From a virus, in IMG/VR virus record IMGVR_UViG_3300008113_000343, positions 1-29,718 of that record: DNA of 29,718 bases; one strand, 5' to 3'. The notes below the pieces were generated by a model that saw only the letters and a list, made by a program, of their open reading frames with translations, was not told the origin of the DNA and searched no databases. Numbering within the stretch: the stretch's first letter is position 1; each line of letters starts with the position of its first letter. The position numbers were made by a program, and so were the translations under genes. Below are positions 6,769 to 14,586 of this stretch, in pieces.

Positions 6769-8385
6769 ATGGACCAGTCGCATCTGATGTGTGAAGCACG
6801 TTATGAGCGTCTAGCGTCTGATCGCCTAGTTTTCTTGGATCGTGCTCGCCGTTGCAGCGAGCTTACAATCCCGACACTTGTGCCGCCTCAGGCGCACAGT
6901 AAGTCCACGGTGTATTACACGCCTTGGCAGGGCATTGGCGCTAGGGGCGTTAACAACCTAGCTTCCAAACTTTTGCTCTCTCTGCTGCCGCCTAACAGTC
7001 CGTTCTTTCGCTTGACGATAGACGACTTTACTCGTGACGAGCTTGCTGGTCGTCCCGATGCAAAGGCTGTGGTGGACGAGGGTCTATCTAAAATTGAACG
7101 AGCAGTACAGAGCGAGATCGAAGGTTCAAACCTCCGCTCCTCCGTGTTCCTCGCTTTGAAACATTTGATCGTGGCTGGCAACGTGCTGGTCGCTTTGCCG
7201 AAAGACGGCATCCGCATCTGGCGTCTCGACCGTTTTGTCGTAAAACGCGATGTGATGGGAAATGTCCTAGACGTTATCGCTCTGGATGAAGTTTCCCCCT
7301 ACTCCCTCTCCAAAACTGAGTATGAGCTGCTGGACGAAACTGACACTGAGTCAGAACAGTCCGAAGAAGCTGAACTGGAACGGACAGTCAAGGTCTACAC
7401 CCGTTGGTATCGTTGCGACGATGAGAACGAGCGTGTGCACTGGAAAACCTACCAAGAGATTGGTGGGAAGATTGTCCCCGGCTCTGAAGGCCGCTTCCCC
7501 ATCGACAAGCCTGACTTCATGGCTCTCCGGTGGAACACTGTTGACGGTGAAGACTACGGTCGAGGCTACGTCGAGGAATACCTTGGCGACCTGATCTCGC
7601 TCGAAGGTCTCTCTAAGGCAATCGTTGAAGCTTCAGCAGTTGCTGCGAAGGTGGTCTACCTTCTCAACCCCAATGGCGTCACTCGTTTGAAGGATGTCAC
7701 GAAGGCTGAGAGCGGTGATGTGATCACTGGTAAGGCAGATGACGTTACGTCTCTCCAGACTGACAAACAGGCTGACATGCGTATCGCATATGAAGCCGCA
7801 AAGACGATCAGTGAACGACTCTCGTTTGCGTTCCTGATGAACTCCTCTGTTCAGCGAAATGCTGAGCGTGTGACTGCTGAAGAAGTCCGGTTTATGGCTT
7901 CTGAGCTGGAGGATGCTCTTGGCGGTGTTTATTCGATCCTGTCTCAGGAGTTTCAGCTCCCGCTTGTCAATCGTCTCATGGACCGCATGACCAAGCAGAA
8001 GAAACTGCCTCCACTCCCTAAGGGTGTTGTTAAGCCAGCCATTGTGACTGGCCTTGAGGCGCTTGGTCGAGGACACGATCTCAACAAGTATCTCACGATG
8101 CTGAAGGCTCTACAGCCCCTCGGCCCTGAGGTCCTTGCTCAATACATGAACCCCGGCGACTACATCTCACGTGTAGCTACCTCACTCGGCATTGACCCCG
8201 GTGGTCTCGTCAAGTCTCAGCAAGAGATTGATCAGCAGATGCAGATGGCCCAGCAGCAACAGATGATGCAGATGGGTGGTGAACTCGCTGGTAAACTTGG
8301 TCCTTCAGTTGTGAAGGGCATTTCAGATCAGGCAATGCAAGCTAACGAAATGTCTGCTGCTCCGCCTGTTCCTCCTCAAGGATAA
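6769..8385 (+). CDS. Portal (head-tail connector) protein, T7 gp8-like
   Basis: A 538-residue protein, close to the 536 residues of T7 gp8. It forms the dodecameric ring at one capsid vertex through which DNA passes and on which the tail assembles. The N-terminus (ARYERLASDRLVFLDRARRC) and TPWQGIGARGVNNLASKLLL are typical of this family, as is the middle segment with RNAERVTAEEVRFMASELED followed by LGGVYSILSQEFQLPLVNR. The C-terminus is rich in Gln and Met (QQEIDQQMQMAQQQQMMQMG), then Pro, probably flexible. The start has TAAGG at 6758-6762 with 6-base spacing. Scaffold and capsid genes follow, as expected. Confidence 0.96.
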   Translation: MDQSHLMCEARYERLASDRLVFLDRARRCSELTIPTLVPPQAHSKSTVYYTPWQGIGARGVNNLASKLLLSLLPPNSPFFRLTIDDFTRDELAGRPDAKAVVDEGLSKIERAVQSEIEGSNLRSSVFLALKHLIVAGNVLVALPKDGIRIWRLDRFVVKRDVMGNVLDVIALDEVSPYSLSKTEYELLDETDTESEQSEEAELERTVKVYTRWYRCDDENERVHWKTYQEIGGKIVPGSEGRFPIDKPDFMALRWNTVDGEDYGRGYVEEYLGDLISLEGLSKAIVEASAVAAKVVYLLNPNGVTRLKDVTKAESGDVITGKADDVTSLQTDKQADMRIAYEAAKTISERLSFAFLMNSSVQRNAERVTAEEVRFMASELEDALGGVYSILSQEFQLPLVNRLMDRMTKQKKLPPLPKGVVKPAIVTGLEALGRGHDLNKYLTMLKALQPLGPEVLAQYMNPGDYISRVATSLGIDPGGLVKSQQEIDQQMQMAQQQQMMQMGGELAGKLGPSVVKGISDQAMQANEMSAAPPVPPQG

Positions 8386-8393
8386 TTTGATTT

Positions 8394-9200
8394 ATGGGTG
8401 ATATTTCCACTGTGTCTATTGACACGTCAAAGGATGTTGCACAACCGACGTTGGAAGAAGAGGCCGCTAAGTACGATAACCTCGAAGCTTCTACTGACGA
8501 CCGTCCAGAGTGGCTACCCGAAAAGTTCAAATCGCCAGAAGACCTCGCAAAGGCATATGGCGAATTAGAGAAGAAGTTTAGCTCCCGCACCAAGGAGGCT
8601 CCTGTTGAAGCAACCACGGAGGATAACGTATCCGCCGAAGGAACCGACGATTCAGAAGAGACCGAAACGCCTGAAGAAAAAGCTCGACAGGTTACTAAAG
8701 AAGCGGGACTTGACTTTGATGAGCTTAGTAACAGCTATTGGGAAAACGGAAGCCTGACTGAACAGCAATATGCAAAGCTGGAACAGGCTGGTATCCCCAA
8801 GGCTCTCGTTGACCAGTATATCGCTGGTCAGGAAGCAATCATTGAAGCCACACGCTCACAGGTGTTCTCATCTGTTGGCGGTGAAGAAGTGTACAACGAA
8901 ATGACCTCGTGGGCTGCTGACAACCTCAGCGAAGACGAGATCAAGGCGTACAACGCTGCTGTCAATGGTGGCAACTCTGCCTCAGCTATGATGGCAGTGA
9001 AGGGATTGAAGGCACGATTTGATGCACAGGTAGGCTTTGAGCCTTCTCGGCGTGTACGTGGTGAGACGGCTAAGGCTGGTGCTGCCACTTATCGCTCAGT
9101 TGCTGAACTCGAAGCTGACATGGCGAATCCTAAGTATTGGAACGATCCTGCCTTCCGTAAGGACGTGGAGCGCAAGCTCTCGCGTTCCAACATTATGTAA
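8394..9200 (+). CDS. Capsid assembly scaffolding protein, T7 gp9-like
   Basis: A 268-residue acidic protein between portal and capsid genes, the T7 gene 9 position. Scaffold proteins direct capsid shell assembly and leave before DNA packaging. The N-terminal third is very acidic and low in complexity (TEDNVSAEGTDDSEETETPEE). The middle contains a helical segment with LTEQQYAKLEQAGIPKALVD, and the C-terminus has YRSVAELEADMANPKYWNDP, a recurrent ending in this family that contacts the capsid protein. The ATG is about 11 bases from AAGGA (8378-8382), a rather long spacing. No membrane or enzymatic feature is seen. Confidence 0.92.
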   Translation: MGDISTVSIDTSKDVAQPTLEEEAAKYDNLEASTDDRPEWLPEKFKSPEDLAKAYGELEKKFSSRTKEAPVEATTEDNVSAEGTDDSEETETPEEKARQVTKEAGLDFDELSNSYWENGSLTEQQYAKLEQAGIPKALVDQYIAGQEAIIEATRSQVFSSVGGEEVYNEMTSWAADNLSEDEIKAYNAAVNGGNSASAMMAVKGLKARFDAQVGFEPSRRVRGETAKAGAATYRSVAELEADMANPKYWNDPAFRKDVERKLSRSNIM

Positions 9201-9216
9201 GTGATTTGGAGTACCT

Positions 9217-9438
9217 ATGGCTCGCGACTATGCAAAAGAGTACCGTGAATACCAAGGTACTCCTGAACAAATCAAAAGGCGTGCTGGGCGTAACAAAGCT
9301 CGCCGCCTGATGATCCAGAAGGGTAAGGTTCGCAAGGGTGACGGCAAAGATGTCGATCACAAAAACAAAAACACCTTAGACAACCGCCCTTCCAATTTGC
9401 GGATCATGTCTAAAAGCAAGAACCGCTCTATTAAGTGA
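9217..9438 (+). CDS. Small HNH-motif protein
   Basis: A 73-residue very basic protein between scaffold and capsid. The C-terminal half has DVDHKNKNTLDNRPSNLRIM and SKSKNRS, the H-N-N pattern of HNH proteins. The N-terminus is RDYAKEYREYQGTPEQIKRR with basic residues suited to DNA contact. The ATG is preceded by GGAG at 9207-9210. Similar small proteins, with the same RDYAKEY start, occur in many T7-like and other phages, so it looks like a stable phage gene rather than a recent homing insertion. A role as a nicking enzyme in packaging or host DNA degradation is only inferred from the motif. Confidence 0.85.
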   Translation: MARDYAKEYREYQGTPEQIKRRAGRNKARRLMIQKGKVRKGDGKDVDHKNKNTLDNRPSNLRIMSKSKNRSIK

Positions 9439-9472
9439 CTAACGCATACCTTCTGGCCCAACACGAGCGACT

Positions 9473-9499
9473 ACGGTTGCGACTGATTTGGACAACCGT
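9473..9499 (+). promoter_or_regulatory. Leader hairpin 1 upstream of capsid gene
   Basis: A perfect 7-base inverted repeat, ACGGTTG at 9473-9479 and CAACCGT at 9493-9499, with a 13-base loop, extendable by one G-U pair. It has no T-run after it, so it is not an obvious terminator. It lies in the 138-base non-coding gap (9439-9576), the longest in the window, and could be an RNA processing or stabilising element. Confidence 0.45.
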
Positions 9500-9538
9500 G
9501 TAGGCATGGTGAGCACTATTCAACCTCAACCATTACAC

Positions 9539-9557
9539 TACTGCAATTATCGCAGTA
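9539..9557 (+). promoter_or_regulatory. Leader hairpin 2 and ribosome binding site of capsid gene
   Basis: Inverted repeat TACTGC at 9539-9544 and GCAGTA at 9552-9557 with a 7-base loop AATTATC. It is followed at once by AGAAGGAAG (9559-9567), a strong ribosome binding site about 9 bases from the capsid ATG. A 5' hairpin beside a strong site would suit a stable, heavily translated capsid mRNA. The CATTACACTACTG just upstream (9531-9543) has a CACTA core faintly like a phage promoter, but no second copy was found. Confidence 0.45.
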
Positions 9558-9576
9558 CAGAAGGAAGTTTTTTATT

Positions 9577-10542
9577 ATGGCTAATGCTACCCCCTCCCGT
9601 ATCGGTCAGACGCTTGGCGCTGGCGATACTCGTTCGCTCTTCCTGAAGGTCTTCTCTGGCGAAGTCCTCACGACCTTCAACGCGAAGACGATTATGAAGG
9701 ACAAGACCCGTGTCCGTAACATTTCTTCGGGCAAGTCCGCTCAGTTCCCGGCTATCGGTAAGACGAAGGCCGAGTACCACACTCCCGGCGCTGAAATCAC
9801 TGGCAACGTGATCCAGCAGGACGAGAAGGTCATCACCATTGATGATCTGCTCATCGCCAACACCTTCATTGCTCGCATTGACGAAGCAATGTCGCACTTC
9901 GACGTTCGCTCGGAGTACTCGGTCCAGATGGGTCAGGCTCTTGCCCAGACCTACGACCGTAACCTCCTGTCGCTCGCTGTTAAGGCGTGCCGTGACCCGG
10001 CTGGCCTCGGCAACGGTGCAGTTGGTCAGGGCGATGCAGTGTCTGCTGCGATTGGCGCTACGCCTTCCGTGCAGAACATTGTTGACGCTGCTTACGCTGC
10101 TGCACAGGCGTTCGATGAGAAGAACATTCCTGAGAATGATCGCTACCTCATCGTCTCTCCTGCGACGTACTACAAGTTGGTCAACAGCGACAAGCTGCTG
10201 AACCTGTTCTACAACCCCGGCAACAACGGCTCGTACAGCGACGGTAAGGTGCAGACGGTTGCTGGCTTCACCATCGTGAAGTCTAACAACCTCGCCATCG
10301 ACCACACCGCTGCTACGGCTACGTATCCCGACTACTCCTCGAAGTATGCGGTTGATGCGTCTGCCACTGTGGGTCTGTTCATGCACCCGCAGGCAATGGG
10401 TACCGTCAAGCTTCTCGATCTCGCTTCCGAGATGGAGTACGACATCCGCCGTCAGGGCACCCTCATGGTGTCAAAGATGGCTGTCGGCCACGGCATCCTG
10501 CGCCCTGAGTGCTTGTACGAAATCAAGGCAACTGCGTCGTGA
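9577..10542 (+). CDS. Major capsid protein, T7 gp10A-like
   Basis: A 321-residue shell protein with the HK97-type fold of T7 gp10. The N-terminus ANATPSRIGQTLGAGDTRSL and VLTTFNAKTIMKDKTRVRNI, then GKSAQFPAIGKTKAEYHTPG and ITIDDLLIANTFIARIDEAM, are hallmark segments of this family. The C-terminus has EMEYDIRRQGTLMVSKMAVG and GILRPECLYEI, also typical. The gene has the strongest ribosome binding site in the window and codon use skewed to C-ending codons, in line with very high expression. It is followed immediately by an intrinsic terminator. I see no usable frameshift site for a longer minor form such as T7 10B. Confidence 0.97.
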   Translation: MANATPSRIGQTLGAGDTRSLFLKVFSGEVLTTFNAKTIMKDKTRVRNISSGKSAQFPAIGKTKAEYHTPGAEITGNVIQQDEKVITIDDLLIANTFIARIDEAMSHFDVRSEYSVQMGQALAQTYDRNLLSLAVKACRDPAGLGNGAVGQGDAVSAAIGATPSVQNIVDAAYAAAQAFDEKNIPENDRYLIVSPATYYKLVNSDKLLNLFYNPGNNGSYSDGKVQTVAGFTIVKSNNLAIDHTAATATYPDYSSKYAVDASATVGLFMHPQAMGTVKLLDLASEMEYDIRRQGTLMVSKMAVGHGILRPECLYEIKATAS

Positions 10543-10549
10543 TTTTTCT

Positions 10550-10577
10550 GGGGAGGGCTTAACGGCTCTCCCCTTTT
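10550..10577 (+). terminator. Intrinsic terminator after the capsid gene
   Basis: The stem pairs GGGGAGGGC (10550-10558) with GCTCTCCCC (10565-10573), nine pairs including one G-T wobble, with a six-base loop, followed by TTTT at 10574-10577 and more T-rich sequence. It lies 8 bases past the capsid stop, the same position as the main T7 late terminator, and would reduce transcription of the tail genes relative to capsid. Confidence 0.88.
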
Positions 10578-10593
10578 CCTTTTGGAGGTATTG

Positions 10594-11199
10594 ATGTCAT
10601 TTCCTATTACCCCGTTGACCAAGCTGGATGCTGTCAACATCTGCCTTTCAACGATGGGCGAGCCTACCGTCAACACCCTAGACGGTGCTGCGGTCGATGC
10701 TCAGATGGCTTCTGACCTCGTTGACGAAACGTCTCGCTCTGTTCAAGGCATTGGTTGGCACTGGAACCGTGAAAAACACACGCTCAGTCCCAATGTGAAC
10801 TCTGAAATTATTCTCCCTGCCAACACTCTTCGTGTGGACACTGTTGACTACGATAGGACCACGGATGTTGTGCAGCGTGGCGGGAAGCTGTTTGATGTTG
10901 AGAACTCTACCTACACCTTCTCAAAAGAGCTGAAGGTAGAAGTGTACGTCCAGCTTTCCTTTGAAGAACTCCCATTCGCTGCCAAGCAGTTTATCACTAT
11001 GCGAGCAGCCCGTTTGCTCCAGCAGCGACTGCTTGGCTCTGAAACGCTCTACAAGTTCTCCGCTCAAGATGAGCAGCGTTGCTGGACAGTGCTCATGCAG
11101 GAGGAAACTGAAGTCGCAGATGGCAACATGCTCTACGACTCGTGGGACACTCGTAAGATCGTGTCTCGTGGCTACTTCTCTCGTGGAGGCTTCGGCTAA
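10594..11199 (+). CDS. Tail tubular protein A, T7 gp11-like
   Basis: A 201-residue protein close to the 196 residues of T7 gp11, which forms the ring under the portal and gates the tail. Typical features are the N-terminal PLTKLDAVNICLSTMGEPTV and the segment SRSVQGIGWHWNREKHTLSP. A later region reads ELPFAAKQFITMRAARLLQQ, and the C-terminus is Gly/Arg-rich (SRGYFSRGGFG). ATG 10594 is preferred to TTG 10582 because GGAGG at 10584-10588 is 5 bases upstream. The stop overlaps the next start (TAATG), so tubular proteins A and B are translationally coupled. Confidence 0.95.
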   Translation: MSFPITPLTKLDAVNICLSTMGEPTVNTLDGAAVDAQMASDLVDETSRSVQGIGWHWNREKHTLSPNVNSEIILPANTLRVDTVDYDRTTDVVQRGGKLFDVENSTYTFSKELKVEVYVQLSFEELPFAAKQFITMRAARLLQQRLLGSETLYKFSAQDEQRCWTVLMQEETEVADGNMLYDSWDTRKIVSRGYFSRGGFG

Positions 11200-13565
11200 T
11201 GGCACTAGTCTCTAGCACCATCCCCAACCTCGTTGGTGGTATCTCTCAGCAGCCTCCTGCTCTGCGTTTGTCAAACACGTGTCAGGATACGACTAACTCG
11301 TGGCCCTCCATTGTGAGCGGCTTGCAGAAGCGTCCCCCTACCCGTCACGTGGCTAACGTAGGCTCTGCGCTAACAAATGGTGCTTGTGGCTACCTGATCG
11401 AACGCAATGAGAGCTACCGCTATCTTGTCGTCATGGAAAATGGCGACCTCAAAGTTCTGGACCTTAATACAGGTTCGTTCCAAACCGTAAACTTCCCTGA
11501 CGGTAAGACATACCTTAACGCAACGTCACCTGTTGACGCTTTTCGCTTCGTGACGTTTGGTGACTTTACCTTCATCGCAAACAGAAACGTGGTCGTGACT
11601 TCCTCAGCCGTCACAGAGGCTACCCTTGCTGCCACGCAGACAAGGCGTGACCCTACAACTGAGGCTACCGTCTATGTCACATCGTCAGCAGCAAACACTT
11701 ATTACTCTGTCTACATCAATGGCGTACTGAGAGCCTCGTTCCTTACTGGTGATGGTACCTCAGCAGCTACCGCCGTTGAGTCTACAACCGTTATCGCTCA
11801 AGAACTCTATGGCGACCTTGTAGGCAATGGTTACACGTGCATTCGCACTGGCTCTACAATCACTATCACCAACTTCCCTGCTAACGGCACTCTGTCAACA
11901 CAGGGTGGCACTGGTGACAAGTCTCTCAAGGGCTTTATCCGTGATGTTCAGTCCTTCTCTGATCTGCCTCCTACCTCACCTGAAGGCCGCATTGTGCGGG
12001 TCGCTGGTGATCTTGAGGCTCTTGGTGATGACTACTACGTCATTTATGAGAAAGGCATTTGGCGTGAAACCGTTGACTGGGATCAAGGTGAGCAGCTCGA
12101 CAAGGCAACCATGCCTCACGTTCTGGTACGTGAAGCTAACGGTACGTGGACCTTCAAGCGGCACACTTGGGTAAATCGCGCAGTTGGCGATACAGAGAGT
12201 GCTCGTAATCCCTCATTTGTTGACACAACGGTCAACGACATCTTCGTGTACAACAACAGGCTCGGCATCCTTGCCGATGAGAACATCATCCTGTCTGAGG
12301 TTGATAACTACGAGAACTTCTACAGGACCACCACCGCCCAGCTTCTGGACAGTGATCCTATCGACCTTGCTGTCTTGCATAACAATGTTGACACCCTGCA
12401 TCACGCAGTCCCCTACAACCGTGACCTTCTGTTGATGTCAGAGCGCAATCAGTTTCGCTTCTCCTTCCAGAACTTCCTCGGTCCTAAGACTGCTAGCATT
12501 CAGTTCAGCACGTCGTTCAACACGTCAACACGTGTTCGCCCTGTTAACATGGGTAACTCTGTGTACTTCATTGACGACAGAGGCGACTACCAGTTCACAA
12601 AGCTCTACGAGTTCTTCCCTAAAGACAACTCGACCAACGACGACGCTGACGAAGTGTCATCTGCTATCCCAGAGCTTGTCCCTTCTGACATCCGCTTCAT
12701 GTCTGGATCAAATCGAGCTAAGGCCGTTGTGATTCACACCGACGACAAACCAAACACCTTGTACATCTACAAGTTCTTTTGGAATGGCGACAGGAAGGCA
12801 CAGAATGCGTGGACCAAGTGGACATTCCCTGACGTAACTGAAATCTACTGGGCTGGCTTCTCAGGTACCTTCTTGTATCTGCTGATTGAGCGTCCGTATG
12901 GCGTTACGCTTGAGCGTCTCCGCCTTGATGAGGACGTGTTTGACACTGATACCAACTACGAGATCATGCTGGACCGCCGCTACAATCTAGTGGCTGGTAA
13001 CATGACCTATGATGCAGTCAACGACAGAACAGCTATTGTCCTACCATACCAAACGTCTGGTACGATTGAGGTGGTTTCGTCTGACATAGCGAATGGTATC
13101 GTTGGCATCAGGCAACCAGTGACAAAACTGGCAGCTAACGAGTTCACTGTTCCCGGTGACATCACTGGCTACACGAACACTGTTGGCTTGCCCTACACAA
13201 TGACCTACGAGTTCTCGACCTTGTTTGCCCGTCAACAGAAGGGCGGCGGTGAAGTCGTCATGCTCGATGGTCGTACTCAAATCAGATACCTCACTTTGGA
13301 GTATCACAACACAGCCTACTTCCAGACGCAGATCATCACTCCCGGTAGAGATGCTGCAATGTCTACATTTGTTGGCTTTGTTGTCGGCTCTGATGAAGCT
13401 GAGCTTGGAAAACAGCCATTCGCATCAGGTAAGTATCGCATCCCAGTGATGTCTGAAAACCTGAAGGCACGAGTGCTGATCACAAATGACAGCCCGTTCC
13501 CATCAGCGTTTGGCTCTGCTGAGTGGCAAGGTATCATCGCACCTAAGTCCGTACAGAGGATTTAA
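11199..13565 (+). CDS. Tail tubular protein B (nozzle), T7 gp12-like
   Basis: A 788-residue protein, almost the size of T7 gp12 (794), which forms the hexameric nozzle at the tail tip. The N-terminal segment TIPNLVGGISQQPPALRLSN is diagnostic of the family, as is the following Trp-Pro-Ser-Ile region and LQKRPPTRHVANVG. Later segments include NNRLGILADENIILSEVDNY and VPYNRDLLLMSERNQFRFSF, both common in this family. The C-terminus ends in EWQGIIAPKSVQRI. Both ends are coupled to neighbours by TAATG overlaps (11197-11201 and 13563-13567). It acts in the virion tail with tubular A. Confidence 0.96.
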   Translation: MALVSSTIPNLVGGISQQPPALRLSNTCQDTTNSWPSIVSGLQKRPPTRHVANVGSALTNGACGYLIERNESYRYLVVMENGDLKVLDLNTGSFQTVNFPDGKTYLNATSPVDAFRFVTFGDFTFIANRNVVVTSSAVTEATLAATQTRRDPTTEATVYVTSSAANTYYSVYINGVLRASFLTGDGTSAATAVESTTVIAQELYGDLVGNGYTCIRTGSTITITNFPANGTLSTQGGTGDKSLKGFIRDVQSFSDLPPTSPEGRIVRVAGDLEALGDDYYVIYEKGIWRETVDWDQGEQLDKATMPHVLVREANGTWTFKRHTWVNRAVGDTESARNPSFVDTTVNDIFVYNNRLGILADENIILSEVDNYENFYRTTTAQLLDSDPIDLAVLHNNVDTLHHAVPYNRDLLLMSERNQFRFSFQNFLGPKTASIQFSTSFNTSTRVRPVNMGNSVYFIDDRGDYQFTKLYEFFPKDNSTNDDADEVSSAIPELVPSDIRFMSGSNRAKAVVIHTDDKPNTLYIYKFFWNGDRKAQNAWTKWTFPDVTEIYWAGFSGTFLYLLIERPYGVTLERLRLDEDVFDTDTNYEIMLDRRYNLVAGNMTYDAVNDRTAIVLPYQTSGTIEVVSSDIANGIVGIRQPVTKLAANEFTVPGDITGYTNTVGLPYTMTYEFSTLFARQQKGGGEVVMLDGRTQIRYLTLEYHNTAYFQTQIITPGRDAAMSTFVGFVVGSDEAELGKQPFASGKYRIPVMSENLKARVLITNDSPFPSAFGSAEWQGIIAPKSVQRI

Positions 13566-14032
13566 TGGACCTAGCTCGTCCTGCTACATGGGACGACGTG
13601 GCCTACGTTTACAAGCACATGAGACAAGAGGACCAAGACGAGTGTTGGGCTGGTGGCCTAAACCCCGACTTGGCCCTCTCCATGTCGCACGAAGGCTCTA
13701 TAGTCTCCTATGCTCTAATTTCTCCTGACACACAGAACCCTATTGCCCTACTCGGTGTTAGCCCATCCAAACTCGGACCACGGTTCGGGATCATATGGAT
13801 GTTAGGCACTGATGACATTAGGCTGCACAGGTTCACGTTTCTTAGGAACTGCAAGCCATTCCTCAGTCAGCTTTACGAAGCTACTGAAAAGGAATGCTTC
13901 TACAATTACACCTACTCAAAGAACTCACTTCATCACGACTGGCTCAAGTGGCTAGGCTTTTCCTTCCTACGGGAGGTGCAACTGCCTCCCACCAACGAGC
14001 TGTTCTATGAGTTCGTTCGTCTAAAAGGATAA
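13565..14032 (+). CDS. T7 gp13-like internal virion protein A (GNAT-like fold)
   Basis: A 155-residue protein in the T7 gene 13 position; T7 gp13 has 138 residues and is needed for virion morphogenesis. It begins MDLARPATWDDVAYVYKHMR and contains PIALLGVSPSKLGPRFGIIW, then SKNSLHHDWLKWLGFSFLRE, the typical tail end of this group. The fold resembles acetyltransferases, but the acetyl-CoA loop (Q/R-x-x-G-x-G/A) is not clear, so catalysis is doubtful. The start overlaps the tubular B stop. Enough family-like segments are seen to make the call fairly secure. Confidence 0.85.
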   Translation: MDLARPATWDDVAYVYKHMRQEDQDECWAGGLNPDLALSMSHEGSIVSYALISPDTQNPIALLGVSPSKLGPRFGIIWMLGTDDIRLHRFTFLRNCKPFLSQLYEATEKECFYNYTYSKNSLHHDWLKWLGFSFLREVQLPPTNELFYEFVRLKG

Positions 14033-14036
14033 CAAC

Positions 14037-14579
14037 ATGTGTACACTGATGGCAGCGGTTTCTGCTGCTGGTGCTGTCGTTCAGTACGCTGGGCAGCAGC
14101 AGGCCACGGATGCTTACAACGCTAATGCGGCTGCTGCACATCGTGACGCTAAGATAGCAGCAGCTAACAAGTATTCTGATTTACAGCGTAAATACTACTT
14201 TGATAGCAAGGGCACTAACCAAGAGGGCTATAAAGCTGCTCTGAAGGCCCGTAGTGAACAAGGGACACTGGAAGCCTCTGCTGGCTCGTCTGGCATTGCA
14301 GGCGGTTCAATCACCCTTGATTACCTAGAAGCACAATCTCGACAGGTTGCTGCTGAGAACGAGGCCCGTGTTCAGGCCAAGCGTGACGATGCTCAGATGG
14401 CCCTTATTGGGCAGAACGAGTCTGTCCGTGCAGAAGCTCAACAGCGTATCAACTCTATGCCCTTCAAGGAAGGTCCCAACCCACTCGGACTCGCAATCGG
14501 TCTCGCATCTGCTGGTATTACTGGCGGTGTGCGTGGCGGTTTCATTTCTCCGAAACTTGGTGGCATTCCGATTGCGTGA
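14037..14579 (+). CDS. T7 gp14-like internal virion protein B
   Basis: A 180-residue protein, near the 196 of T7 gp14. In T7 gp14 leaves the virion and forms the outer-membrane part of the DNA ejection channel. The N-terminus MCTLMAAVSAAGAVVQYAGQ is short and hydrophobic, like T7 gp14. It is followed by a long Ala/Gln-rich helical region with ASAGSSGIAGGSITLDYLEA, then QVAAENEARVQAKRDDAQ, and a Gly-rich hydrophobic C-terminal segment (NPLGLAIGLASAGITGGVRG) that could enter a membrane. The start has AAGGA at 14025-14029. Gene order supports the call. Confidence 0.88.
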   Translation: MCTLMAAVSAAGAVVQYAGQQQATDAYNANAAAAHRDAKIAAANKYSDLQRKYYFDSKGTNQEGYKAALKARSEQGTLEASAGSSGIAGGSITLDYLEAQSRQVAAENEARVQAKRDDAQMALIGQNESVRAEAQQRINSMPFKEGPNPLGLAIGLASAGITGGVRGGFISPKLGGIPIA

Positions 14580-14586
14580 GGATTAA

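Noticed and set aside
8419-8424. TTGACA, a perfect -35 hexamer
   Set aside because: No -10 element at suitable spacing downstream; it is in the scaffold coding region.
9217-9438. HNH protein as a recent homing endonuclease insertion
   Set aside because: It is small, well spaced with its own ribosome binding site, and similar genes lie in many phages without disrupting a neighbour; no intron boundaries are seen.
9547-10386. 279-codon open frame on the minus strand over the capsid gene
   Set aside because: It mirrors the C-ending codon bias of the capsid gene, has no family-like features, and Arg/Val-rich translation is typical of an antisense shadow.
10540-10555. ATTTTTC run that could be a slippery site for a 10B-like capsid form
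   Set aside because: It lies after the capsid stop codon, so ribosomes would terminate before reaching it.
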